Source of the DNA: Paramacrobiotus metropolitanus
Lineage: Eukaryota; Tardigrada; Eutardigrada; Parachela; Macrobiotidae
DNA length: 64,000 bases
Assembly (NCBI RefSeq): GCF_019649055.1
Contig: NW_026570227.1
Coordinates: 2,418,001-2,482,000 of the forward strand
Reading direction: 5' to 3'
The translations under genes were made by a program, and so were the position numbers. The notes under the pieces are model-generated. The model saw nothing but the letters and a program-made list of their open reading frames with translations. It did no database searches and had not been told where the DNA came from. Shown piece by piece: positions 1 through 11,262 of this stretch (the first letter of the stretch is position 1; every line of letters starts with the position of its first letter).

Positions 1-649
1 GTATAAGGGGCCTTCAAAGGCAAGCAGCCCCTGTACTTGCTGCCGTCACCCGGCTGGAGTTTTTACGTTATGGCTAAACATGGCGCTTATGTAACGCGCC
101 TTATTTAACCATATTTAACCAAAGCCGTAACGTCGCACTCGACGTCGCACTCGTGACCGCAGGAAGTGCTTGCCTCGGCCGTTGAATTCCTCTTATATCT
201 TCTTTGATTTGGATTGACTGTATCAAACCGCTTTTTACAGTAAGTATCCTTCGCGTTTTACCTCATGTTTCCCTTCAGTTTTCTAACCCTCTTTTTTTCA
301 CTGCCATATCCCAACGTATTTGTGGGGTATCCTTTATGTATCCCGGATACCAAAGAATACTGCTAAAATATGGCGAGGTACGGCAGTGGGGAAAGGGAAT
401 GAAAAATTACGAGAATACGTGAAAGATACGTAGAGTTTACTGTGCGATGTAAGTCCAAACAGGTAGTCCATATCTTTCTCCGCAAGGATAGCTTGGTTCG
501 TTATCAAAAACATTGCTTGCACTAACCTGGTGCTCATTTTACCGCAAGAGAGTTCAGGAGACTGCTTTCGTTTTGTTGGATGCGGATTACAGAAAACGGT
601 GGAGAAACTTTTTTTTCTTACGGAAATAAGGGTTAAAGCTTATCCTTAC
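1..649. other. Left edge, no gene recognised
   Basis: No reading frame here resembles a known family. Gene A on the minus strand would need its last exon in or beyond this stretch. The usual exon-4 signature (FQRMDPR followed by a Leu-rich block) is not found here, so that exon is either outside the window or lost. Confidence 0.5.
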
Positions 650-2690
650 AATGGGAATGGCGCCATTCCTAGTGGGGTCGTAATACTGGTTCCGTGGATC
701 GGGATCCGGCATGTCCATAGAAGTTTGATCGGGTTGTAGCCAATCATCGATCCAGTCAGAGAGTGACTGGATTTCCCATGCATCCAATGTGGGACAACTG
801 CTTTCGATCAAATCCCACCAATCTCCAGTGCTCAGGTGCCGACCTTGGATGCGTCCATTTCGAATCTTTAGCCGCACAAGGTATTGCGAGAACCACGGTT
901 TGTCGGTATCTTGTTGAGGTTCGGAAACTGATATGATCTGATGAAGATTCGTTGCTAGGATATCTTTGAGAATCAGAGTCTGGCATACAACGGCCATTGC
1001 GGAAAAACTTCTGCAGAAAGGCCGTATCAACCCCTCTGGGTAATCCGTTACCCAGGGAGAGCCGTTATTGCTAAAGTCCCAAACGACCTTGCCCAGTATT
1101 AGCGTATCGGCGCAGGGATGGCCGCCCTTCATCATGATTTGACGAAGAAATGGCCCGTACAAAATGGTTTTGTCGGATAAGTCGCACGACGCCTTACAGC
1201 AAGAAAATACAATCGCCGGTCTCCAGCATGCATGCAGACATGCCGCGTTATAGTAGCGCTGATTAGGTTTAATCAACGAACCGGCGAAAATCAGGAAGCG
1301 CTTAATCGGATATGTCGTGAGAATGGCATTCCAGCAGCTGCATACCGAACGGAGAACGCTCTGTTGTATCTTGGTTTCTATACAGCCAAACACTTCGCTC
1401 ATAATTTCAGCCGGCAACCACTGAATGCCCACTTCAACATTGGCCGGGATTCCCGGGAAGAAGTTGCTTTCTTCCTGTTTGGAATGACACCCCCAAAGCT
1501 TCCTTGCCAGGGCAATGGGATTACAGAGAGGTTGCGGTAACTGCGAATTCTTCGGCAGGGTGCGTTGGCGCAATGATTTCATCTGCAATGCAATTACAGT
1601 ACAAAAGTAAGAAAAACAACAACTTTTCCACATTCCCAACAAGATTTACAAGTAGAACACCGGTTTTTTTGATTTTTTATTTTTCTCGCGTTGTCCCATA
1701 ACATGCACATATGGAATGGAATCGCTAAATATTGCACTATAATGGCTATAAAGTAAGTAACTATGGACGTACTCTATTCAGTATATCGAGCTTGCGCAAA
1801 TCCAACTGCAAATCAATCTTCTCGTCACGGGAAGCAACGCAGCGGCTTATGCGATCCCGTACACAAACACGTTCATTGGGGACAATAAACAGGGCTGTGG
1901 CTCCGCTACCATCCACGGCGACCATGACAAATCTGCATGCGCCGGCAAATTCCTCAAAATTCGTCATGACCGTCTTGCCGTGATGCCACTTCCATGGTTC
2001 ATCGGAATTTAAACGAAGAAAAACATCCACCAAGAATGCTCTGTCAGGATCTACAGTAACGACACAACTGTGATGCTTGATTTTAGTGTCACATCAATCA
2101 TGTAGAATTCAACTAGACAAATAAAATTTATCAAGGTGAAATAACGATAATAAAAAGTTTATTTAACTGATTTTGTTTGAATATTACATAATTGTAATTA
2201 CTAACACATACAGGGCAATTTTCATTATTTTTTGTTAAAGTAAATATAGAATTTAGGTACTAATAATAAATAAGCGATTAACATAATTTACGCACGTATC
2301 TACATTGATGAAAATTCGATTAAGCTGGTTGCCGGCAATTGCGTTCTACGGTACAGCGATCTTTTGCAGCGACTGACTATAAGAATGTCGTCGCAGTGCA
2401 ATTTTAAGCTCATAATTATTAGTAGAGAATTCCTCCAGCTAACCAGTAATGTGACCGCCGCGATTAGGGAAACATTCCCTGGAATCGCGCCAATGGCATA
2501 TCTCAAAGGGTGTATCAAACGGTATCCACGTTTTCATCGGTCTGCGCGGAGATCCGAAGTCCACAATAAACCCAGGAATTTGCTGGCTCTAACGCACACC
2601 GACAGCTTTCCCGTAGTGCTACAATCCATCTTTCATTTTGACATGCACAGCAAATCGCTCCGGCTGACGGTATTCTAAGTTAGTGTAGAT
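650..2690 (-). pseudogene. Gene A: broken tandem-Agenet-like F-box gene
   Basis: This is a minus-strand member of the local F-box family. Exon 1 spans about 2444-2684, exon 2 is 1773-2050 and exon 3 is 650-1582. Exon 3 starts after ..attgcag and ends CCCATT|GTAAGG. It encodes the F-box (around LPAEIMSEVFGCIET) and the family tail with CLHACWRP, GGHPCADTLIL and DWWDLIESSCPTL. Exon 2 is open and has the EPWKWH motif. Exon 1 aligns with gene D but carries two in-frame TAG codons, one replacing the Trp of the GLWHYG motif and one just after the AVGVR motif. No exon 4 is visible on the left. Exons 2 and 3 are open and their splice phases still agree, so the damage looks recent. It could still be a functional shortened gene if another first exon is used. 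Confidence 0.75.
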
Positions 2691-2964
2691 ACTGTCTTCG
2701 TAAATACATTCGTGAACAGCAGCCATATTGCTTTCAGGGACCGTACTAAAATTTCTGTGTAGACGAAGCGTTCGTGCCAAACATAAATCACAAAATGTAT
2801 TATGCCGTTAAAACAGCTCACCGCTCATACTGTATCACCATGTGGAAGTCACCGTCACAGATAAATGAATTGTTTGCGCCCCTTTACGATATGCGGTCTG
2901 TGCCACGTTCACAGTAGATCAGGCATGTCTCGTTTCACGGAATTGCAAGTAAAAAAACATTGGT

Positions 2965-3268
2965 GGTATTCAAAACTGAAAAAGCGACTGAATACGCGGC
3001 GAATGCATGGAGGCGCGAAAGCTGAGTGAGCGCGCAGGAGATAAGATAACGCGCACATGTACGTGCCGTTGTATGAAGATTCACGCGATACGCGGCCAGA
3101 AAAGCTACTCCGGAGTAGCTATTCTGGCCGCGAATCGCGGGAAACGGCGATTTCTCTCATACAGCGTCACGTATATGCGCGCGTTATCTTATCTCCTGCG
3201 CGCTCACTCAGCTTTCGCGCCTCCATGCATTCGCCGCGTATTCAGTCGCTTTTTCAGTTTCGAATACC
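2965..3268. repeat. 304-bp near-perfect palindrome (snap-back element)
   Basis: The two arms are about 145 bp each and are reverse complements. The left arm begins GGTATTCAAAACTGAAAAAG and the right arm ends with the reverse complement of nearly the same sequence. The centre is the palindrome CTACTCCGGAGTAG near 3110. Near the centre the arms diverge for some tens of bases. No gene is supported; the open frames crossing it are by-products. It is probably a foldback MITE or a palindrome formed by inverted duplication. Confidence 0.85.
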
Positions 3269-4339
3269 CTTATTACGAAAATTCAGACATCTTTCTCTGT
3301 TGGCTGGTATACGGCCAGTGCAGCGCACTATGGTGCATAAGTTATGATTCATAGAGATAAGGACGGGTATGTTAGAAAACGGAGCTGTGCAGCGCGGTAT
3401 CTTGAATACGTGCGGTATAGTTGTTTTGACCATTCGGAGCGCAGATAAGCTCCGGATCGTGATGACACACGTTACCCGTCGTTATCTACTGCGCATTATG
3501 CACAAAAAACCTACATAGGCGTTGGAAGATACCCGAATGTCTGAATCTGAGCATTATTTATATTTTCTTTGAGTCTTGTGAGTGTGCGCTTTCACGATAT
3601 ACGAGTATTTGTGCATTCACCTTCTTGATAGCGCGGACCACCAGCTGCTGGCGATATGATTTCATTGATATTGCTTTAACAACTGAATGTAAAAAATGCC
3701 GGCTACGATTCCGACTTCCGAGCATATCAATGCATCCTTCAGGTTTCTACATTATTGTGATGAGAACGAGAGGCAATAGTGCATTGGCGTTGCTACTTGT
3801 ACTAGTATGTATACAAATCACGCATACGGTATATCTATGCAAGTAGCGCTAGCCAGCCAATGGCAATTGCGAAAGCGCCTAGTTGCGGAAATTTTTAGCT
3901 CAAACTCACTGTAGTGATTGTGGTTGTACGGCCCGTACTACCAGTAAGAGTCGGTTTGCGATCAGTCCAGAACGGTAATGCGTGCTTAGTGTGTGTACCA
4001 GTGTGCATCGCAGAGTATTGTGGGCTCAGAAGATATACTTCCTTTGGGCGTAGCGAAGACCAAGACAGTAGCTCTGACCGACATACAACAAAACAGTGCG
4101 GCTTTAAGCCAACAACAGCAGCAAAATAAAAAGTTATGAAAGCAAACGTGATTAGTGGAAGTCTGGCCAAATGGCTTTATATAGCAACCTACTATTAAAA
4201 AAACTAGGACACGAAGCAATCAGGATGTTATTTACGGCTGTCCATCTCCTTTCGAGGAAGAGTGAGGCAGCTATTGTCCACATCGAGCAGGCAGGAATCC
4301 GATGGCCATTGTCCAGCAAGAAAGTAGGACACGCTACCG
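3269..4339. other. Intergenic between A and B
   Basis: No gene is recognised. A stretch near 3610-3720 (CACCTTCTTG, then GCTGCTGGCGATATGA) is a diverged copy of the region at about 9790-9950 upstream of gene C. It is therefore probably the orphan 5' flank of a lost family member. Confidence 0.4.
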
Positions 4340-7300
4340 TTATAGTTGGATTTCATCAGAAATCATTTTCATTAAGTTTAAGTTAATATTTATAATTAAA
4401 TTGACGCAAGGGTTAGTTTGCGGGAGTAGTTGCACTGTGCGTAAGGTGTGCAATGTAAGCTTGTTAAGTTTTGCAAAGTTTAGATTAGTTGTTTTCCACT
4501 GTTCCCGAGACAGCTGGCCATACGGATTGCTAGCACGAGGATCCATCCTTTGAAATTCGTAGAGCACCTTAAAATGAAAGGCTGTTAGTTCTCAAATACG
4601 AGTAAATCAAACCATGTAAATAAAGACCGTATTAATAAAGTTTGTAACCGATCTCTGTTGTTATTTATGGTGGGTTCGACTCAAAAGAGCTTGAAATCTT
4701 TGCAACGGCGCAACAGTTATTGGCACAAATTTGCAGTCTATAGGGTGTTTCGTTGCAAATGCACTGTGCGTCCTATTTTTCACACTACAAAACCACTCTT
4801 GTGCCTTTCCGAATTTTTTTCCACAGTCTTCTTACTGTGTAAATAAGCTGGCTTTTTCGACGGAAATTAACTGGGTCCGATCGTGTGTCCATCAGCTGCC
4901 AGCAGGTAATATAACTGGATAAAGACTGGAGCTCGCTGAGCGTCAGCGTCGGACAACAATGATCTAACCAATTCCACCACGTTTCGTAGTCACACACGCT
5001 CTTGATTCGCGCCGCATATATCCTCAGCTGGCATGTCCACGTCCACTTGACATATCCGGGAGCGCAGGGTGTGGAAATATTGTCAATATCATATTCGTCA
5101 ATGACGCTGCAGTCCTTGATAACCAAAGTCTCACACACCGCTGCAATAGCGGATAACTCCGTGAAGAATGCCAGCATCAACCCTCTGGGATGTAACCTGA
5201 CCTCTTGGTAGTATGAGCATTCGTAAAGTTTCCAGCAGACATTAGCCAGCAGTATGGTAGCTGGACGGACGTAACTGCCGGCGATCACGACTTGTTGCAG
5301 AAACCGTCCATCTACGATGGTTCGCCGACCGTCCTGAAAACCGCTAATTCTGAAATGAGCGAACACTATCATCGGCCTCCAACAAGCCAGCAGACAGGCT
5401 ACGTCCGCGTAACGACAGGATTCGCGGAAACACAGTAAGCGTGTAACAGCCGGCAACGATGTGAGAAGGACATTCCAACTGCTGCACACACGACGCAGAA
5501 CGCTTTGCCGGGGTGTATCCAGACAGCCGAGCACTTCCGTCATAATTTCATTTGGCAGAAACTGGATGCCTTTTAACCTGGCAGCGGGGGAATAGTACCA
5601 TCTTGTCGTTTTTTCTGTGTGCGACTTCCGTCTAGCAAAACGGAGTTTTCTCCACTGGGCGGGACGGCTTTTGAGTGTTGACAACGACAGTTGGTTTTTT
5701 GATAGAAGATATTCATCCCAGACATCTTTCTACAAATTACAGGCGCATTGGTGAACATTGTGCAATTTCCAAACAAAACAAGGGAACGATAACTAGATGA
5801 CTGCATTTATGTCTTCGGCGGAAACTGTTAACTTGGGCTTCGAATCGAAATTTACAGCAGAAAAACCACAGCGACCAAACAGGTTTTCCCGACTCACCAT
5901 ACTCCATTTTGTAGAACGTATTTCTTCATATAAATTAAGCTTTTCTTGGTATGTGGCATAAGTAATGCAAGGAAGGCGGATGCAGTTCCCGGGTAGAGCC
6001 AAAAGGACTAAGGTGGCATCCAATGAAACCGTGGCAAAGCCGCAACTGTCGATACACACTCCGAAGCCAGTTAACCGAAGCTTTCCGAGACGCCAATTCG
6101 GCGGTCCACTGGGTGTTAAACGAGTGAAAACTTGCACGGGCAACCCTTCATTACGACGATCTGAAAAAAACTGGAAACTGTAAAGACTGATAGATTGTCC
6201 CGATGTATACGGTAGCCTCCCGTATAGCTTTCTATGGTCAGATTTTTTTATAGATAGGTTTAACCACTGCTCGCTGATTAAACTAAACGTTTCTTAGTAT
6301 TTCTACTAAGTTGTTATTACAACAATTCGGTCGGGATGTCATATGGCTGGGCCGTATGGGCCATGACCAAAAAGGGGTAAGGTGTGGAAGTAATGGGAGA
6401 AAGCAGAAATGGGCGGAGGCGAGGCCGAATGGCTCGCACTCGTGGCTATCTTTGGCAAGAACCTTCGCAAATGCCGGCGCACCATAAATCAACGACATGA
6501 AGGATAAAAAAATACATACAATACAGTATACTCAAGACGTACATACAACAATATACTTATACAAGAAACAGCCTCGGCTTCGCCTCCGCGTTTCTTGGGT
6601 TCTAAACTCCTAGGCCGGTTTACGGATTGTTAACTTAGAACGGATAAATCTGAAGAGCCCGATAACAAAAATTGTATAAAAAAATGGATGTTTTGGTTTC
6701 GTGCAGGCGAACGCAATTACTTTGACTTTACAGGTCATTTTTTGTTAAATTTTCTTAGCGAAAAACCATCCGAATCTAATCACCCACGAGAGTACCACAT
6801 TACAAACTAAAAGGATGCTAAGACTGGACAGTGGTGCTAGATAGGTCACCCATTAAGAACTTAGCGGGCCCTGCTCTAATTTGCTCAGTAATATTGCAGT
6901 TTGGTCATACGCTCACCTAACGGGCTCTGTGCAATGGATAGCATTGTTAGCTTGGTCACCCATCTACTTAACGGGATCTATGCAAAGGACAGTACTGGTA
7001 ACTCGGTCACTAGATCACTTAACGGAGTTTATGCGCTGGACAGTAGTGCTAGCTCGCTCATCAGATCACTTAACGGAGTTTGTGCACTGGACAGTAGTGG
7101 TACCTCGGTCACTAGATCACTTAACGGAGTTCGTGCACTGGACAGTAGTGGTAGCTCGGTCACGCGTTCACCTAACGGGCTCTGTGCACTGGACAGTATT
7201 GGTAGCTTGGTCACCCATCTACCTAACGGGATCTATGCACTGGACAGTATTGGTAGCTCGGTCACCCATCTACCTAACGGGATCTATGCACTGGACAGTA

Positions 7301-9446
7301 GTGGTAGCTCGGTCACTAGATCACTTAACGGAGTTTATGCGCTGGGCAGTAGTGGTAGCTCGGTCACGCGTTCACCTAACGGGCTCTGTGCGCTGGACAG
7401 TATTGGTAGCTCGGTCACCCATCTACCTAACGGGATCTATGCACTGGACAGTATCGGTAGCTCGGTCACCCATCTACCTAACGGGATCTATGCACTGGAC
7501 AGTATTGGTAGCTCGGTCACCCATCTACCTAACGAGATCTATGCATTGGACAGTATTGGTAGCTCGGTCACCCATCTACCTAACGGGATCTATGCGCTGG
7601 ACAGTAGTGGTAGCTCGGTCACTAGATCGCTTAACTGAGTTCGTGCACTGGACAGTAATGGTAGCTCGGTCACCCATCTACCTAACGGGATCTATGCACT
7701 GGACAGTATCGGTAGCTCGGTCACCCATCTACCTAACGGGACCTATGCATTGGACAGTATTGGTAGCTCGGCCACCCATCTACCTAACGGGATCTATGCG
7801 CTGGACATTAGTGGTAGCTCGGTCACTAGATCACTTAACGGAGTTCGTGCACTGGACAGTAATGGTAGCTCGGTCACCCATCTACCTAACGGGATCTATG
7901 CACTGGACAGTAGTGGTAGCTCGGTCACGCGTTTACCTAACGGGCTCTGTGCGCTGGACAGTATTGGTAGCTCGGTCACTAGATTACTTAACGGAGTTTG
8001 TGCACTGGACAGTAGTAGTATCTCGGTCACTCTTTCACCTAACGGGTTCTGGGCACTGGACAGTGGTGGTAGCTCGGTCACTTACTCAGCTAGCGATTTT
8101 TTGACGCACTCAATCACTAGGTGAGTGACTGACCGAGCTCCACCTGTCCAGTAAAAAATATCGCTTGGTAAGGAGAAAAATCGCTAGGTGAGGATGTGAC
8201 CCTGCTACAACTACTGTCCAGTGCACAGAGCCCGTTAGGTGAGCAAGAGCAAAGCCGCTCGATGACTCACTCACCTAGAAATTCCGCTCATTGGGCAGTA
8301 ATAGTGTTTCGGTCACTCACTTGTCTAGTGATTTTTCTTACTGGTCAGTGGTAGTAGCTCGGTCACCCACTTTTGTAGAGATCCCGCTCAGTGGTCGGTG
8401 ATAGTGTTTCGGTCACTCACTCGTCCAGTGATTTTTCGTATTGATTTTATATTTGATATTTTTACATTTTATATCGGTTGATTTTAAACGTGTTTCGAGC
8501 TCGGCAACACCGGCAGCAATGTTTTGAATAACGCGAGTGTTTGAATAAGTACAATAATTTATTTATTTTTCGGTTTAATTAGTGTAATAATTATGTCAAT
8601 TGGTATTTTGTATTGTATCTAGGCAAATATTTCTAAGTTTCAAGGTGACCTTTAAGATGGGTTGGATCAATCTGGTCTTGATGCCGGCTTGATGCCGGCT
8701 CGATATTTTCATAAAAAAACACATGCCGGCCACTTCTGAACTATCCCGGATCTAATGGCGTTGTCCGTTTTTCCAGAAGTTTTATGGTTATAGAGATCTC
8801 AAAACTATGGGGCGCCGCGCGTAGTATAGATCTTGTACTTAATATTCGTTAAAAATATAAAAGGTCTGACTCGCTTTACCATAAGTAATATGCAAAAGCT
8901 GCTCAGCTTGTCAACATACTGTACTGCAAGCAAATTCGTTCACGATTTCTAGCATAAGTAAAAAGTCAGCGCCGCTGTTCGGCATGAGGTTGGTTGTGGT
9001 GATAACCGGAGCGGAGCAAAGATTTTATAAGCTGCCGGTCCAACTGGCTACAACGGCCGGAAAGGGAGAATATAATCGTCCCCACCTATGGACGCCCCTA
9101 TACGGATCAAGTTCAACGTACCGTTAAGAAGATTATTGTAATTATAGCCCGGCGGCTGATTATCGTAGCAACAAATAACGTCGATTTCGTTCAAGGAAAT
9201 CCAGGTCTTCATCGGTTTATGCGGAAACCCGAAGTCGACGAGAAAGCCCAGCGATTGGACAATTCGACGTATCCCGGTCACTATTCCGCAGCGCGACATT
9301 TGATCACTGCTTCCTTGAGTGCATACAACCGGAAATTCATGATTGTGACGGCGTACCGTATACATGGTCGACGACATAATGCCGTTTGCAGTAAACAAGA
9401 TTTGTGCATAACTTTCCTGATTCGAGAAAATGCTTAGAGCGCTCAC
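4340..9446 (-). CDS. Gene B: tandem-Agenet-like F-box protein, intact
   Basis: Four minus-strand exons join in phase: 9446-9122, 6160-5898, 5729-4836 and 4567-4340. They give about 569 residues with no stop. Splice sites seen are G|GTACGT, TTTTTTCAG|AT, ATG|GTGAGT, TTTGTAG|AAA, ACA|GTAAGA and TTTTAAG|GTG. Exon 1 (around residues 45-95) has the module ending GFLVDFGFPHKPMKTWISL. Exon 2 is the second module (VQVFTRL .. NWRLGKL). Exon 3 has an F-box near residues 249-290 (LPNEIMTEVLGCLD .. VLRRVCSSWNVLL), then the family tail with CLLACWRPMIVF. Exon 4 begins VLYEFQRMDPR. F-box proteins usually link substrates to SCF ubiquitin ligases; the substrate here is unknown. Intron 1 is about 3 kb and contains the 51-bp minisatellite. 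Whether translation starts at the first ATG is uncertain. Confidence 0.75.
6825..8430. repeat. 51-bp minisatellite in intron 1 of gene B
   Basis: About 25 tandem copies of a 51-bp unit run from about 6825 to 8100. Each contains GCACTGGACAGTA, GGTAGCTCGGTCAC and CTAACGG. At least three unit types alternate (CCCATCTACC, TAGATCACTT and GCGTTCACCT variants). From about 8105 to 8430 the copies are degenerate and some are inverted: CTACTGTCCAGTGCACAGAG near 8210 is the reverse complement of the main unit. Because 51 is a multiple of 3, several frames stay open for hundreds of codons (for example 6881-8104). I read these as an artefact of the period and not as a gene. Confidence 0.9.
8431..9047. other. 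Remainder of gene B intron 1
   Basis: AT-rich intronic sequence with a short direct repeat (GATGCCGGCT, twice near 8681-8700). Nothing else is recognised. Confidence 0.4.
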
Positions 9447-9572
9447 TGCACTGAACTTTTTCCATTGTAGTTATCGCATCGCTCGGTCCGATAGAAACTT
9501 TGTGGCACCCAGACTCCCGGTTTTCTGGTGTATCGATGCAGGATTTGCATCATAAAGCCACTGATACAAGTA

Positions 9573-9887
9573 ACCGGTCCAACATCAAGAGCGGTGATAC
9601 CGGTCCAACATCAAGAGCGGTAACATTCAGTCATCGTTAACTGGCAGCGAAGAAAACAAACGATTCTCCAATTAACAATGCGCTCATTTTCATGTGTCGT
9701 GGTTAGTACTGACTGTACTCGCAAAGAGTCATACACATTTTAAACATGTTACCGACATACATTCATGAAGACGACGATCGTATTTTTGTTTGTTCACCTT
9801 CTTGGCGGAATTTTAGCTGCTGGCGATATGACTTCATCGATGTGGCTGAATTTTAGCTGCTGGCGATATGACTTCATCGATGTGGCT
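9573..9887. repeat. Two short tandem duplications between B and C
   Basis: A 26-bp unit starting ACCGGTCCAACATCAAGAG is duplicated at 9573-9621. A 40-bp unit starting GAATTTTAGCTGCTGGCGA is duplicated exactly at 9808-9847 and 9848-9887. Both lie in the roughly 1 kb shared 5' region of the head-to-head genes B and C. Confidence 0.9.
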
Positions 9888-10942
9888 GTACTTAACAAGT
9901 GAACAGCAGATTGCAAAAATACCGGCTCCGTTCCGAGCCTGCACTAACGCAAATAATAATTCAGCGCCTTTAGAACTTGTCGTTAGCAATAATTATATAC
10001 AATACTGAACTGTGGTACCAGCGATGAAGCGGCATGCATAAGAAGGAGGCAGGTCAGTCATTTAGAGACTTTTGACGTATTTACAGTTAACGTTAACTCC
10101 GCGTTGAAATGTGGCAAAGAGCGGGGAATCGACCATATAATTCAATTTGCTCACCTGGAAATCTTAAGGTAACACCTTGATAATAAAATTTCAAGCCGTA
10201 TAATTAATTGGTTCAAAGCCCAGGAAACTTTATTGTAATTATTAGTTACGGATTGCCTGATTATTATTCCGTTTTTGATGATCATCCATTATACAGGCTT
10301 CTGCTGCAGATTGGTTGATCCGACATCGGTAACCCAAACAACCGTGAGTCTGGCTTGTTGAAACTGCGAGAAATTGTTGGGTTACCAAGTGAAGCGACCG
10401 TTGGAATGGAAGATATCAAGTACAGTATGCAGCACAGCTGTTTTGTCGATCGCGATCCAAAAGCTGCGGAAAGATTATGATCACAGCAAACGAAATGTTT
10501 TTCAACGACCATAAACACAAAGCAGTCTGTCACCTAAGTGAAAGACTGCTCGTACATTTGAAAGGAGAAGATGGACTGGAACACTGCGGAATGGTGACAG
10601 GTGCTTGTCGAGTTTTTCAACTGCCGGGATTTATTGTCGACTTTGGGTTTCCGGGAAAACCACTGAAAAAATGGATCTCCTTGTAAGGATGTTATGATAC
10701 TTCTCGCTGTGCGAATCAGGCGTTTGCTCATCTTAACCGCAATAGTCTAAAAGGTATGTTAAAAATGCACCTAACATCAAAATTGTTGGTCTGTTTTTAT
10801 AGTGTATAATTTTATCATCGCCTCGGAACGTGTAAACCAACTGGAAACCGTCGCTCTTGTGACATTTGAAGCAGTGATATTCGACACAGATATCCATTCA
10901 CGGCTTTTACAGTGCCCGGTAGATATTGAAGTTTTTAATGTA

Positions 10943-11154
10943 TAATTAAATCACTGTATTTAATTATGGTTAATTTCCATGAGCGGAAGTTGTATAGAAG
11001 TACTGCATATATACAATCCCGGTGCCTGTCACCTTAGTAACAGTTACCTCGCTGGTTATAATCAGAAATGTCTCATTATGCAAGCGATTGGTTTTCAAAG
11101 TTTCTTCCAGCTGCGGCTGCATTTGTCATTTTGATGCTTAAACTGAATTGTTCT
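10943..11154 (+). repeat. Split direct repeat A1
   Basis: About 211 bp, from TAATTAAATCACTG to AACTGAATTGTTCT. It is nearly identical to A2 at 15213-15423; I see one substitution near the start and a small indel (GGTTATAATC against GGTTTAATC). Confidence 0.95.
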
Positions 11155-11262
11155 GAATGGTTCTGATGGTTCTGAGTTCTGAACTGTTGAATTTTACAAA
11201 TCGGACATTTTACGATAATCGGTTAACTATTGACCAGTTAATTTTCATCATCACTCTCAATC

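Noticed and set aside
3007-3354. 115-codon frame across the palindrome
   Set aside because: It reads through both arms of an inverted repeat; composition is determined by the palindrome and no domain is present.
6881-8104. 407-codon open frame with a 17-residue repeat
   Set aside because: The 51-bp period keeps several frames open at once, the frame is on the strand opposite to gene B within its intron, and the variation between units shows no preference for one frame.
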